The translations under genes and the position numbers were made by a program. Under the pieces are notes generated by a model. The model saw only the letters and a list, made by a program, of their open reading frames with translations. It made no database searches and was not told the origin of the DNA. From Skermanella stibiiresistens SB22 (GTDB lineage: Bacteria; Pseudomonadota; Alphaproteobacteria; Azospirillales; Azospirillaceae), in the NCBI RefSeq assembly GCF_000576635.1, contig NZ_AVFL01000031.1:1-64000 (forward strand): a stretch of 64,000 nucleotides of DNA. Reading direction: 5' to 3'. Each line of letters opens with the position of its first letter. The first letter of the stretch is position 1. This document shows, piece by piece, positions 36,761-46,798 of this stretch.

Positions 36761-38821
36761 TTAGAATAACAATCGCTGCTCGTTCGATGGTCCCGCGGGG
36801 TGCCTGTGGCGCCGGCGGGCCTGATCTGTAATCCGCTGTCCGGTTTCCCCCTCAAGTATGGCTCTGCGGAACAGCCATGGTCCATCGGCGAGGGGATGCT
36901 CGGCCTCGATCTCGCCGCCCTCGGCGGCCAAGCGCATTGTTTTGGTGCTGATGCCGAGGAACGCCGCGGCTTTGGTCAGGTTCATCCATCCTTCCCCGCC
37001 GGCAACCTCCGGGCGGTGAACCGGGATCCTGTTATGTGACCTGAGCGCGGTCACGCGTTCCCGCGTCCAGCGGTTGCCAAGACCCGTGACGAGGCCGTTT
37101 CGATTGAGCAGACCGGCGATCAGGTCGTCGCCGGCAATCCGGACCAGCACGCGCATGGCCTCGACGATCTCAATGGAGGTCCCGGTACACTGACCACGGC
37201 GCCGACGCGGCAGACGCAGTTCAGTGTGGACGCCTCCGGCCCAATGGACCACGAGGACGATTTCGGCAGCTTCATCGTCGACATCGACGACAACCTCCTC
37301 AACCAGGGTCCGCACGATCCGTTTCTTCAGCCTCGCGTCGGCAGACGGGTCCTGCCACACGATCTTCAGGTCGTCAGCCAGCGTCGCGAACTCATCGGAT
37401 GTCACCGACGGTCGTTGGGGCACGGTCTGAACATGCGCCGCGATCCGGTTCTCGACGGCGACAACGCGCTCAAGGGCGCGGTTCCATCGCACTTCCAACT
37501 CTGCCGTGACCTGCCGGTTCAACGGATCAGCGGCATCGTATTGCCGGAAAGCTCGGTCGGCGGCATATCGGGCGGCCGTCAGGTCGCGCTCGAGAGCCTC
37601 GCGGACATCGTCGCGTCGTTGAGCTTCCTGCCGCTCCATCCGCAGGGCCGCTTCCACGGCCTCCGGGCCGACGGCTTGCAGCACCTGTTCCCCGATGGCG
37701 GCATCCACCGGCAATCCACCGAAGGCGATGCAGCGTGGCTCGCCATTGTCCATCCAGCCGCGGTTGCAGGCATAGCGCAGGATGTCATGATCGTTGCCGG
37801 TATAGCGGACGGTCAGTTTACGGCCACACCGCCGGCAGCGCAGAATACCGGCGAGCAGGGCATCGCCGCGCTTGGCTGCGCCACAGGCTTCACCGCCCTG
37901 AGTGTTGTCCTTGATCATCGCCCGGATGGCCTCGGATCGCTCCCAATCGACATAACCTTCGTGCGCGCCGGGATACAGCGCCAACCAGTCCTCCCGTGCT
38001 TGACGCCGGGTACCGCGCCGTGGGGTCGGTCCGTCGTGAAGCGCCACAGTCTTTGTCTTGCCATAGGCATAGGCGCCACCATAAACCGGGTTCGTCAGGA
38101 TCCGGTAGAGCGTTCCATAACAGGGACGCTTCCAGATGACATCGGCACCCGATCGCCGGGCTGGGAGATCGAGGTTGTGCTCGAGGAACCACAGCAGGGC
38201 CTGACGGACGCTGCCGAGTTCGGCGAACTTTGAAAAGACCAGGGCGATGGCTTCCCGGATGCGGTGGTCGGGATCCTTTTCCAGGTGGTGGCCATCGGCC
38301 TTGATGTATCCGATCGGGACCATCACGACCAACTCGCCGCGGCGCGCCATCTCGTGGCGTGCGGCCAGGGAGCGCTGACGCAGGAGGTCGAGTTCGTATT
38401 CGTTCAGGCTGCCCTTCAGACCCAGCAGGAGCCGGTCATTACCTTGGCGCGGCGCGTAGATGGTCTCCTGATCGACGAGCAGGGTGTCGACAACACGGCA
38501 CATCTCGATCAGTTGTTGCCAGTCCCGACTGTTGCGGGCGAAGCGCGACACCTCGAGCGCCGCCACCGCTCCGACTTTGCCAAGGCAGACGTCGGCCACC
38601 ATCCGTTCGAAGCCTGTCCGCGCCACCATTCCGGCCGCGGAGCGCCCAAGGTCCTCATCGACAATCTCGACTTCCGACCATCCCAGGGCACGCAACCGAT
38701 CCTTCATGGCGTACTGCAGCGCTCGGCTCTCGCGGTTGTGAGCAACCTGGTGAGGTGAAGATTGACGAACATAAAGCACCGCCTTGCGCTCAAGGTGATG
38801 CGACTGGATCTTGTCATTCAT
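36761..38821 (-). CDS. Large serine recombinase, apparently intact
   Basis: 686 residues. Resolvase-type catalytic domain with serine in [15 protein letters not shown] (about residue 20) and arginines in [16 protein letters not shown] recombinase domain follows ([15 protein letters not shown]), a zinc ribbon (CRRCGRKL...[13 protein letters not shown]), a coiled coil near 405-470, and a C-terminal helix-turn-helix ([20 protein letters not shown]) ending in LLF. Large serine recombinases integrate or excise mobile DNA at att sites without TIRs. The start codon overlaps the end of a 65-residue gene by eight bases, so the two are co-translated. It cuts off the IS3 relic to its right in transcription. 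Confidence 0.9.
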   Translation of the reverse strand: MNDKIQSHHLERKAVLYVRQSSPHQVAHNRESRALQYAMKDRLRALGWSEVEIVDEDLGRSAAGMVARTGFERMVADVCLGKVGAVAALEVSRFARNSRDWQQLIEMCRVVDTLLVDQETIYAPRQGNDRLLLGLKGSLNEYELDLLRQRSLAARHEMARRGELVVMVPIGYIKADGHHLEKDPDHRIREAIALVFSKFAELGSVRQALLWFLEHNLDLPARRSGADVIWKRPCYGTLYRILTNPVYGGAYAYGKTKTVALHDGPTPRRGTRRQAREDWLALYPGAHEGYVDWERSEAIRAMIKDNTQGGEACGAAKRGDALLAGILRCRRCGRKLTVRYTGNDHDILRYACNRGWMDNGEPRCIAFGGLPVDAAIGEQVLQAVGPEAVEAALRMERQEAQRRDDVREALERDLTAARYAADRAFRQYDAADPLNRQVTAELEVRWNRALERVVAVENRIAAHVQTVPQRPSVTSDEFATLADDLKIVWQDPSADARLKKRIVRTLVEEVVVDVDDEAAEIVLVVHWAGGVHTELRLPRRRRGQCTGTSIEIVEAMRVLVRIAGDDLIAGLLNRNGLVTGLGNRWTRERVTALRSHNRIPVHRPEVAGGEGWMNLTKAAAFLGISTKTMRLAAEGGEIEAEHPLADGPWLFRRAILEGETGQRITDQARRRHRHPAGPSNEQRLLF

Positions 38822-39011
38822 CAGTTTGTCCTCCCATCCGCCCGCCGACCACGTTGCCCGCCGCCGCCGTCAGGAGCATCCGCGCCATCAGACGCGCCGC
38901 CGTGTCGAGCGCCTCCCTGGGCAGGCTGGTCCGATCGGGTCCTGGGCAGGACTGAGGAAACAGGCTGAGTTGTCTGGTTGGGAGCGGCAGGTTCGTGCGT
39001 GGCATCGGCAT
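38814..39011 (-). CDS. Small protein overlapping the recombinase start
   Basis: 65 residues, [20 protein letters not shown], then [20 protein letters not shown] and ending GGQTDE. Its last codons GAT GAA TGA contain the recombinase start ATG, an overlap typical of coupled genes. From memory, short proteins of the form R-Q-L-x-L-F...LP-x-E...LLARMLL often precede recombinases of this type, so I take it as real. Function unknown; an accessory or directionality role is a guess. Confidence 0.55.
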   Translation of the reverse strand: MPMPRTNLPLPTRQLSLFPQSCPGPDRTSLPREALDTAARLMARMLLTAAAGNVVGGRMGGQTDE

Positions 39012-39396
39012 CTCCTCGGCTCTGGTGGGAGGAATGCCTTGCTCCTATCACTGAAACGGCCGTCGATACTCGACCGATGATATGCGACAGCAGTGTTTTG
39101 AGATTATCCAGTGCGGCCACATCGACCCGTGGTACCTGGGCAGGGTGAAGATGAAGGCATGCAGCGCGATCGAACATCCACGATGGCACCGCTAAACATT
39201 GACCCTTCCGGTCTGCCGTCGTACTGCACCAGAACACGGGCATGTTGCCGCGCTTGACGACTTCGTGAACATGCGCCTCGCGGCCAAACCAGGGATGCCA
39301 GGGATAAAGAACTTCCCGTACCTCGGTCCCATGGGCGTTGTGTTGCTTCGTTGTACAATTCCCGCAGACCTCATTCCAGGCTTGACCGGCAAACAC
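38821..39396 (-). CDS. Unknown protein upstream of the recombinase (end uncertain)
   Basis: The convincing part spans about 39060-39345: [60 protein letters not shown] and [17 protein letters not shown]. Short proteins with a YPWHP-x-(F/Y)-GR motif and PxWMFD are, as I recall, regular upstream partners of this recombinase type. The rest of the frame (residues ~130-191) is low-complexity and overlaps the 65-residue gene in another frame, so the natural stop was probably lost. The start at 39396 is uncertain. Confidence 0.4.
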   Translation of the reverse strand: MFAGQAWNEVCGNCTTKQHNAHGTEVREVLYPWHPWFGREAHVHEVVKRGNMPVFWCSTTADRKGQCLAVPSWMFDRAACLHLHPAQVPRVDVAALDNLKTLLSHIIGRVSTAVSVIGARHSSHQSRGDADATHEPAAPNQTTQPVSSVLPRTRSDQPAQGGARHGGASDGADAPDGGGGQRGRRADGRTN

Positions 39397-40062
39397 CAGA
39401 TCAGGCCTACTTCACCCCACTTCCGCAGATCGCGGCAGCCTGAACCCGGCAGGCGCTCCACTTATCCGCCGAAAAATCTGTTCAGACAAGCGGAGCCAGC
39501 TCAGCGCGCCCGTCAGCGTCGGCTTTGGTCCCGAGCGGGTCGGGCGTGTGCCGTCCGCCGCCATCGCCGCCAATTCGGTCAGTACCTCATCCACGAAGGC
39601 ATCGACGTCGGAGAACGCGTTCCACGACGCCGACGTGGTGCTTGCGGGACGAACGGCGGTGCCCATAAACTACAATCCAAGCGGTGAGAAAGAAGCCCAC
39701 AGCGCTAACCAGATCGCTCCTCCGACGCAACGACTCCGTTCAGCTTGAAGTAGCATCCCGCTCAGTGCCGGCCGGGACGGCCTCGCTACAAACATGCTCT
39801 TAGACAAGCGGAGCCACCTCACTTTTTGCCAACCTTGTGACCAATAACAAGATTGTTCCAAACTCGCGCACATAACGCATAGTGCCTCGATTTCGCAAAG
39901 GAAGTTCACGAACACGGAAAATGCATATGATCAAGGTAAAGTTTGAAAACTTATAAATTCATAATTAGAACAATGATGCGATTTTCCAATTCGAATATAA
40001 TTTTTTAATGAATCCGATTCTACAAAGGGAAGTGCATTATCGACTTCTATGAGGTGACCATT
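39397..40062. other. Junction region with a 20-bp direct repeat and AT-rich promoter zone
   Basis: A minus-strand frame 39412-39666 (84 codons, SDVDAFVDEVLTELAAMAAD) has no family I can name and may be an element relic. AGACAAGCGGAGCCA(G/C)CTCA occurs at 39484-39503 and at 39802-39821, differing at one base, around a 298-bp interval. From 39830 the DNA is strongly AT-rich and leads to the glycosidase gene; this is its likely promoter zone and the right border of the accessory region. Confidence 0.5.
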
Positions 40063-43000
40063 ATGAAATTAGGTATTGTCACACATTTCTCACAGGGTTG
40101 GAGCCTGGAGTTAATGAAATCGATAGATTCCTTTAGTTCTAATAGCATTCGCGACTCAATTTACTGGAAATCAGTGGAGAAGTCTCCGGGTGTCTATGCT
40201 TTTCCAGCAAGTTCCGGTTCATATATCGACAGCGCCACAAGTAAGGGAATCGACCCCCTGATCGTCGTCTCCACACCCAACCCACTCTACGACGGTGGTT
40301 TGACACCCTATACGGATGCGGGCCGTAAGGCGTTCGCTAATTACTGCGTCGCCCTCTTGGACAAATACGATGGTAAAATCGAACAGATCGAGATTTGGAA
40401 TGAGTATAACGGCGGCGGCTTCGTGACTGGCCCGGCGCTGAACGACAGGGCGACGTACTATACGGCCATGCTGAAGACCGCCTACACGGCGATCAAGGCG
40501 GCTCATCCAGAAGTTACCGTCATAGGAGGTGCTTCGCATTCCATAGCGCTTGGCTACCTTGAAGGTCTCTTCAAGTTGGATGCCTTGAAATACATGGATG
40601 GGCTGGCGATCCATCCCTATCCATCTACTCCGGAATACGTTGGCAAGGAAATTGGCCAACTCAACGCTTTGATGGCCAGCTATGGCGGTGTCAAGCCGCT
40701 CCATGTGACCGAGATGGGGCAGGAGCTGGACGATCCGGCCGATGCCCCTGGCTACATGATCAAGATGGGCACCAATCTGGCCGCCGCCCATGTCAAGGAA
40801 AGCCAGTGGTACGCGCTCATCGATGAGCCCTGGTTCAAGAACATGGGCCTTCTGAAGGCTGATGGCGCGCCGAAGCCGGCCGCTGACTCCTTCAACGTTC
40901 TCCAGAAGCAACTCCTGGTCCACGGGGATCCCGTTCGTGAGGATGTTGGGGACAACAAGGTGAACGTCTTCGAGTATGCCCAAGATGTGCATGTCGTTTG
41001 GGGTTACAAGACGCCCGTGACCTTCACTGGAACGCCTACTTTCCTGGATGCGCGGGGACAGGCGTTGGCGACGGTGAAGATGCTCGACACGGAGCCGATC
41101 GTCGTCAAGGGCGATTTTGACATGAAGATCGGCAAGTCCAGCGTCCTGTCGAACAGCTTTCTGGATTTCCAGCAACCCGAATGGTCCTACTGGGGGCAAG
41201 GAAAAGATGGTGCGCTGGTCCCGTTGAGCGAAGTAACCTGGTTCTGGGGGTCCTATCTCGGGAACCGCTATCTCCAGCCCTTGAAGGTTGAGCCGCAGCG
41301 GATCACGCCCGCCGGCGATGGTGCCAATCCCATCTTTGCGGTCCAAAGGTATACGGCGGTCAAGGATGCCGCCATTGAAATCGATGGGACTTGGAAGCTC
41401 AACGGCGCTGGCGATGGCGTCGAACTGCGCATCTCGCTCAACGGCGAGACACTGCTGGATCGAATAGTCTCCGGAGAATTTCAACTCAATAATCTGGCAG
41501 TAAAAATTAAAGGCGGCGATCAACTCGATTTCGCACTCGGCCCCAATCAAAACACAAAAGACGACAGTACCATTGTCAACATCGATCTTAATTACTCAGG
41601 TGACTTCATGTCTACTCCTGTTACCAGCACTCCTGTGCCACCCGCCGTGTCCACTACTTCGACATCGGGCAACGATGTCCTGACAGGCTCCACCGGAAAC
41701 GATATCCTCAATGGCGGGGCCGGCCTGGACCGTATGACCGGGGGTAAGGGCGACGATACCTATTATGTCGACACCGCGGGCGATACCGTCGTCGAATTGC
41801 CGGACGAAGGATACGATACCGTCCGCTCGACAGTGACGCTGACCCTGGCCGCCAACACGGAGAAACTCTACCTCTTGGGCGCCGTCGCCATCAATGGCAC
41901 GGGTAATGACAGCGACAACGCCATCTACGGAAACAGCGGCGCGAACGTGCTGCGTGGCCTCGGCGGCAACGACAAGCTGTATGGCCAGCAGGGCGCTGAC
42001 ACCATGTTCGGCGGGACCGGCAATGACACCTATTATGTGGACGACGCCGGCGATAGCGTGGTGGAGGAGGAAAACGCGCTGAATGGCGGGATCGACGCCA
42101 TCAACGTCGATGGCGCCTCCTTCGCTGCAACCGGCGGAAACTCCATCACGCTTGGCGCCTTCGTCGAGAATCTGACGATCACCGGAACCGCCGCGGTGGA
42201 CGGGAAAGGCAACGACCTCGCCAACCGTATCACGGGCGGAGACGGCGCCAACAATCTATTTGGCGGATCGGGTGCCGACACCTTGGTCGGCAATGGCGGG
42301 GCCGATATGCTGGAAGGTGGCGCCGGGCAGGATAGCCTCAGCGGCGGCGCCGGTGCCGATGTGTTCGTCTTCCGTCCAGTCGATGCGTCGAGCCGCGACA
42401 AGGTGACCGATTTCATGGTCGAGGACCGGATCGGAATCTGGGCAGCCGACTATGGCCTGACCGAAGGGCATGGCCTGACCGGCGGCGCACTCGACGCCTC
42501 CTATTTCAAGGCCGTGACGGGAACGACCACGATTCAAGGCTCGGCGGCCGATCACGGGCAGTTCCTTTTCAACACGACGACAAAGACCCTGATGTGGGAT
42601 GCGGACGGCGCGGGGAAGGCGGCGGGAATGGCCATGGCCGCATTCAACGCGCCTGTCACCCTCTCGAGCTTCATCATCCTGAAAAGTTCGAGTCAGCCGC
42701 CAAGCACTTCTCCCAACACCCCCCCCAAGCTGAACAACGCCCCGGTGGCCAACGCCGACACCGCCACAGTGTCCAAGGACGGGATACTGGCCGCCACCGG
42801 CGCGGTGCTGGCGAACGACACCGACGCCGATGGCGACACGCTGACCGTCAGCGAGGTGCGGGGTTCCGCCAGCAATCTCGGTCACGCCATCAACGGTACC
42901 TACGGATCGCTCACCCTGGGCGCCGACGGTTCCTACAGCTACACGCTCGCCAACGGCGCCACCAACGTGCGGGCGCTGGTAGCGGGGCAGGCCGTCACGG

Positions 43001-44196
43001 ACACATTCACCTATTCCATTTCCGACGGGAAGGGCGGGACCGCCGGTTCCAGCCTGACGGTCAGCATCGTCGAGGCAGCCGAGCCGACCGCTGGCGGAGG
43101 CACGCTTTCCTTCGCCACGTCGACGAAGGGCATCGTCGCCAATCTTGAGGATAGGGAATGGTCCCAGGTCCTCAAGGTGATGCCGCTTGGCGACTCGATC
43201 ACGCTCGGGTGGGTCAACGGTCCCAGCCTTCAGCTCGAAGGCTACCGCGCCCCTCTCTGGGACAAGTTCGCGGCGCAGGACATGATGATTGATTACGTCG
43301 GTCAGTGGAACACCGGTACGCCTGGCTTCATCGACCGTGACCACATGGGTGCCGCCGGCAAACGCGCGGACTGGTGGGCGCCGCAGATCCCAACCGTGAT
43401 GAAGACTTATGATCCGGATGCCGTGCTACTGATGATAGGCACGAACGACGTGCTACAGGAAGGGACCGCCACTATCCCGACGCTGCCGGGCGACATCCGC
43501 AAGATCATTGACGGCGTTGCGGCGCAGCGGTCGGACGCCACGATCTTCCTGTCCACCCTTCCGCCGTCTGGGCCGACCCGTCCGATCCCGGAAGCCAACG
43601 AGGCGATCCGCGCAATGGCGGCTGACGCGATCAAGGATGGGCTTCATGTCAAGCTGGTGGAGCCGACGCTGACAATCAAGGATCTAGCCGACGGAGTCCA
43701 CCCCACCAGCTCGGGTTACGCGAAGCTGGCGGCCACTTGGTTCGACGCCATCATGGCAACCCTCCCTAACGAAGGCGGAACGCCCGGAGGCACCGCCAAG
43801 GCGATAGTGTCCACCATCGGCAATCTCACGGGTAGCGGCTCCAATGACCTGCTGGTCGGCGACAAGGCGGCCAATACCCTTATTGGCGGCGGTGGCAACG
43901 ACCGGCTTGTCGGCGGCGGCGCGGCCGATATCCTGACCGGCGGAGCGGGGGAGGACCAATTCGTCTTCCGCACGGGCGCTGGCATCGACAAGATAATGGA
44001 TTACACGAAGGGAACCGACCATATCCTCTTCGACAGGATCGCCGGTCTTGACGCCTTCAGTGACCTTGCCGGCCACATCATACAACAGGGCGCTGACACG
44101 TTAATCGACATCTCCGACTTCGCCGCCGGAGTGAAGATCGTCCTGGCCGGAATCACGGCGTCGAGCCTCGACCAGACTGACTTCGTGTACAAATGA
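40063..44196 (+). CDS. Exported multidomain glycosidase-RTX-SGNH esterase
   Basis: 1,377 residues from ATG 40063, which has GAGGTGA five bases upstream; GTG 40054 is in frame but lies within that site. Residues 1-310 form a GH39/clan-A (PslG-like) barrel: acid/base E114 in IEIWNEYNGGG, likely nucleophile E217 in PLHVTEMGQE, and LAIHPYPSTPEY. A beta-rich linker domain follows (~310-520). RTX repeats run from ~534 (GNDVLTGSTGNDILNGGAG) to ~770. A cadherin-like domain is near 900-1000 (ANADTATVSKDG, VLANDTDADGDTLTV). An SGNH/GDSL esterase spans ~1035-1235 with serine in MPLGDSITLG, GTND in LLMIGTNDVL and the Asp/His pair in DGVHPTSSGY. A last RTX block and a DFVYK end form a type I export signal. 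There is no N-terminal signal peptide. Probable role: cutting and de-acylating the polysaccharide made by the adjacent locus (inference). Confidence 0.88.
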   Translation: MKLGIVTHFSQGWSLELMKSIDSFSSNSIRDSIYWKSVEKSPGVYAFPASSGSYIDSATSKGIDPLIVVSTPNPLYDGGLTPYTDAGRKAFANYCVALLDKYDGKIEQIEIWNEYNGGGFVTGPALNDRATYYTAMLKTAYTAIKAAHPEVTVIGGASHSIALGYLEGLFKLDALKYMDGLAIHPYPSTPEYVGKEIGQLNALMASYGGVKPLHVTEMGQELDDPADAPGYMIKMGTNLAAAHVKESQWYALIDEPWFKNMGLLKADGAPKPAADSFNVLQKQLLVHGDPVREDVGDNKVNVFEYAQDVHVVWGYKTPVTFTGTPTFLDARGQALATVKMLDTEPIVVKGDFDMKIGKSSVLSNSFLDFQQPEWSYWGQGKDGALVPLSEVTWFWGSYLGNRYLQPLKVEPQRITPAGDGANPIFAVQRYTAVKDAAIEIDGTWKLNGAGDGVELRISLNGETLLDRIVSGEFQLNNLAVKIKGGDQLDFALGPNQNTKDDSTIVNIDLNYSGDFMSTPVTSTPVPPAVSTTSTSGNDVLTGSTGNDILNGGAGLDRMTGGKGDDTYYVDTAGDTVVELPDEGYDTVRSTVTLTLAANTEKLYLLGAVAINGTGNDSDNAIYGNSGANVLRGLGGNDKLYGQQGADTMFGGTGNDTYYVDDAGDSVVEEENALNGGIDAINVDGASFAATGGNSITLGAFVENLTITGTAAVDGKGNDLANRITGGDGANNLFGGSGADTLVGNGGADMLEGGAGQDSLSGGAGADVFVFRPVDASSRDKVTDFMVEDRIGIWAADYGLTEGHGLTGGALDASYFKAVTGTTTIQGSAADHGQFLFNTTTKTLMWDADGAGKAAGMAMAAFNAPVTLSSFIILKSSSQPPSTSPNTPPKLNNAPVANADTATVSKDGILAATGAVLANDTDADGDTLTVSEVRGSASNLGHAINGTYGSLTLGADGSYSYTLANGATNVRALVAGQAVTDTFTYSISDGKGGTAGSSLTVSIVEAAEPTAGGGTLSFATSTKGIVANLEDREWSQVLKVMPLGDSITLGWVNGPSLQLEGYRAPLWDKFAAQDMMIDYVGQWNTGTPGFIDRDHMGAAGKRADWWAPQIPTVMKTYDPDAVLLMIGTNDVLQEGTATIPTLPGDIRKIIDGVAAQRSDATIFLSTLPPSGPTRPIPEANEAIRAMAADAIKDGLHVKLVEPTLTIKDLADGVHPTSSGYAKLAATWFDAIMATLPNEGGTPGGTAKAIVSTIGNLTGSGSNDLLVGDKAANTLIGGGGNDRLVGGGAADILTGGAGEDQFVFRTGAGIDKIMDYTKGTDHILFDRIAGLDAFSDLAGHIIQQGADTLIDISDFAAGVKIVLAGITASSLDQTDFVYK

Positions 44197-44202
44197 GTGT
44201 CC

Positions 44203-44234
44203 GCCGGATCGGGACGCTCCGTTCCCGATCCGGC
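44203..44234 (+). terminator. Perfect 12-bp hairpin after the glycosidase gene
   Basis: GCCGGATCGGGA (44203-44214) pairs fully with TCCCGATCCGGC (44223-44234) around eight bases, six bases after the stop codon. No T tract. It should separate this gene from the next transcription unit. Confidence 0.6.
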
Positions 44235-44541
44235 ATCGACCGCGCGGCGCCGCCCGCTAGTCGCCTTTCCAAGGTGCATGTCCGCGACCCGACTGGACAA
44301 ATCCTCCTATACCCTTCACGACACGGCCAGTATCTGGCAGTTTAGACACTTTGCCCATATTGGTGCCCAAACCACTTAGCCAGTTTACGCCTCGGCTCTC
44401 CATAGCGCTTAACCGCGGCAAGGAATGCCATCGACGCATCTCCGATTGAGCCTCTTGCGGCGCACCATGAAAGTCGATAATTTATCTGGGCTTGTGACTA
44501 TCCTTTGAAAAATGCGATCTACTGAGTGAGGCGCAAACAAT

Positions 44542-44581
44542 CGTCTAGGGAAGAACGAAATTACTTTTTTTTCCCTAGACG
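44542..44581. promoter_or_regulatory. 11-bp perfect inverted repeat upstream of the EPS methyltransferase
   Basis: CGTCTAGGGAA (44542-44552) and TTCCCTAGACG (44571-44581) flank an 18-base AT-rich centre ending in a T run. It lies about 160 bp before the next gene in a 500-bp region otherwise without genes. It could be an operator, an attenuator hairpin or a minimal element end. Confidence 0.35.
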
Positions 44582-44739
44582 TTTACTATGCGGTCGGATT
44601 TGTGCAAGCCAAGATTTTGGGGAGCGTTGTTCCTCAGGTTTCTTTGGAAATCCAGCCTTCCTCGCGAAAGGTCAGAAAACAGTCCGGCGTCATAGCTCCG
44701 GTGGCACCGCCACCGATCATCGGGAGGTTATTGATCGAT

Positions 44740-45582
44740 ATGCGCCACGCAACTTGGATGGCAATCGAGTCCTCGTCCATCGCCAGCCGGCTTTACCGGT
44801 CCTACCGGAAGCTTCCGGACTTCGTGAGGGCTCCCGCGCGGTGGCTCGTCATGCCGCGCTGGCACATCGTCACCACGATGGTCAGGGTCGCCGCGCGCGG
44901 AGCCGTGGTAAGCGGCCCGTTTCAAGGCATGAGGATGGACCTGTCTCCTGTTTCCAGCCGGCACCTGCTGGGCTATATCCTGGGAACGCAGGAACTGGAG
45001 CTTCATGGCGTCGTTGAGCGCATCGTCACCCGCGACTACAAGACGATCGTCAACGTCGGCGCCGCCGACGGCTATTATGCCGTCGGCTTGGCGCGGCGCC
45101 TGCCCAAGGCCAGAATTGTCGGGTTCGAAGGACTTGCCGAGTTGCATCCAGTGCTGCGGCACTCTGCGGAATTGAATGGCGTGGCCGACCGCTTTACCAT
45201 CAACGGCTTTTGCGAACCGCCGGACCTGAAGCGCGCGCTTGGCGCGTCGGAAGGCCGAACGCTGTTGATTTCCGACATCGAAGGCGGCGAGATCGACCTA
45301 CTGGACCCGGCGCGGGCTCGGGAACTCGATATCACGGACATCCTGGTCGAAACCCACGATGCCTTCGTGCCAGGCTGCACGGAAACCCTGATTGACCGTT
45401 TCTCGGCGACCCACAACATCGAACGGATCACCGCGCGGCCGCGAACGCTTAAGGATTTTCCGAAGAACATCCTGCCTTGGCTGCCGCGGCGGATGCCGGA
45501 TTTGGCGGTCGAGTTGATGAACGAGCGGCGCACGGGGCTGCAGCAATGGCTCTACATGGAAGCGAAGCGGCAGGGCCGCTGA
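44740..45582 (+). CDS. FkbM-like SAM-dependent methyltransferase
   Basis: 280 residues from ATG 44740 (MRHATWMAIESSS); GGGAGG lies 12 bases upstream. The open frame begins at GTG 44602, but that extension is not conserved-looking. Motif I is YKTIVNVGAADGYYAVGLAR, the acidic ribose contact is RIVGFEGLAEL, and TLLISDIEGGEIDLL is the post-motif II strand. This pattern fits FkbM-type O-methyltransferases, often used on sugars in polysaccharide loci. It is the first gene of a plus-strand group with a glycosyltransferase and an acyltransferase. Confidence 0.7.
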   Translation: MRHATWMAIESSSIASRLYRSYRKLPDFVRAPARWLVMPRWHIVTTMVRVAARGAVVSGPFQGMRMDLSPVSSRHLLGYILGTQELELHGVVERIVTRDYKTIVNVGAADGYYAVGLARRLPKARIVGFEGLAELHPVLRHSAELNGVADRFTINGFCEPPDLKRALGASEGRTLLISDIEGGEIDLLDPARARELDITDILVETHDAFVPGCTETLIDRFSATHNIERITARPRTLKDFPKNILPWLPRRMPDLAVELMNERRTGLQQWLYMEAKRQGR

Positions 45583-45692
45583 CGGTCACGGTTCCCATCA
45601 AGAAGTTTTCCATCGAGAAACGTAGGCCGCTTCCAGAAGCTCTGGAGCGGCCACCGGTCGAAATCCGCACCAATCCAGGAGCGTGACGGCGC

Positions 45693-46754
45693 GTGACCCT
45701 CCTCTTCGCCTCCGGAACTCCACATCTCCCGCAGGTTTTCGGCGGTCTGGAGATCAATACCCATGAGATGGCGCTGGAACTCAATCAGCGAGGGCACCGG
45801 ACGGCCATTCTGTCCAAGCTCTCGCTGTGCGATGGTTTTGGCGTGATCCGTTTAGTGGCGAACCACATCCGGCGCGCTGAGATCTCGACGGATATGGGGC
45901 TGGGGTATCAAGTCTACCGGTCGCGACGTCCTTGGAGCCAGCTCTCCGGACTGCCGATGCCGCGCTTGGTCGTCGTGCAGAACGGCAACATGGTTGAGAT
46001 CGGCAAGGCTTTCGCCCGCCGAGGCGTACCGGTCATAGCCTATTTCCATGGGTTGGAATTCGAGTTGGGCCGCAACCGTTGGATGGGGGAGGGCAAGGAC
46101 CTTCCGTTCCGTGCCTATATCGCCAATTCCAGGTTCACCGCGGCCCGCTTTAAGGAGCGGTTCGGGATCGATGCCCATGTGATACCCCCCGTCTTCCGCC
46201 CGGAGCGCTACCGCGCGGCCGGTCAGCGTCGTTGCGTCACCTTCATCAATCCGGTTGCCGAGAAGGGCTTGGAATTGGCGCTGGCGCTGGCGGCATCGTG
46301 CCCGGAAATCCCGTTCCGCTTCATCAAGGGATGGCCGTTGGGTCCTAAGGACTTGCTGAATCTGCGGCGGCGTCTGAGTCGGCTGCCCAACGTCGAACTG
46401 GCGGAACGCAGTTCGGACATGCTGCCGGTCTATGGGTCCACCAGTATCCTACTGGCGCCCAGTCAATGGCAGGCCGAAACCTGGGGCCGTGTCGCGTCCG
46501 AGGCGCAGTTCAGCGGTATCCCCGTACTCGCCAGCAACCGAGGTGGCCTGCCCGAGGCGGTCGGCCCCGGTGGCACGATCCTGGATGCCGAGGCGGCGCC
46601 GGAGGTATGGGCGGCGGAGCTTCGCCGGCTTTGGCATGACAAGGATTATCATGCCGCCAAATCTGAAGCGGCGCTGGCCCACTCGCGCCGGCCCGAAATA
46701 GACATCGACCGGCAGATCGAAAGCTTCCTGACCATCGTCGACACGGTGGCTTGA
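45693..46754 (+). CDS. Glycosyltransferase, family 4 (GT-B fold)
   Basis: 353 residues from GTG 45693. The N-terminal glycine-rich loop FGGLEINTHEMALELNQRGH, an inter-domain NSRFTAARFKERFG, then VFRPERY, a donor-side strand RCVTFINPVAEKGLELALAL and the C-terminal E-x7-E pattern AETWGRVASEAQFSGIPVLA, then SNRGGLPEAVG. These are hallmarks of GT4 retaining transferases, which add sugars from nucleotide donors to a lipid-linked chain. Donor and acceptor cannot be told. It is followed within 45 bp by the acyltransferase start. Confidence 0.85.
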   Translation: MTLLFASGTPHLPQVFGGLEINTHEMALELNQRGHRTAILSKLSLCDGFGVIRLVANHIRRAEISTDMGLGYQVYRSRRPWSQLSGLPMPRLVVVQNGNMVEIGKAFARRGVPVIAYFHGLEFELGRNRWMGEGKDLPFRAYIANSRFTAARFKERFGIDAHVIPPVFRPERYRAAGQRRCVTFINPVAEKGLELALALAASCPEIPFRFIKGWPLGPKDLLNLRRRLSRLPNVELAERSSDMLPVYGSTSILLAPSQWQAETWGRVASEAQFSGIPVLASNRGGLPEAVGPGGTILDAEAAPEVWAAELRRLWHDKDYHAAKSEAALAHSRRPEIDIDRQIESFLTIVDTVA

Positions 46755-46798
46755 GAGCGATCTCCCATGCTGGCTGGAAGCTGATCGGTAGGGCTCAA

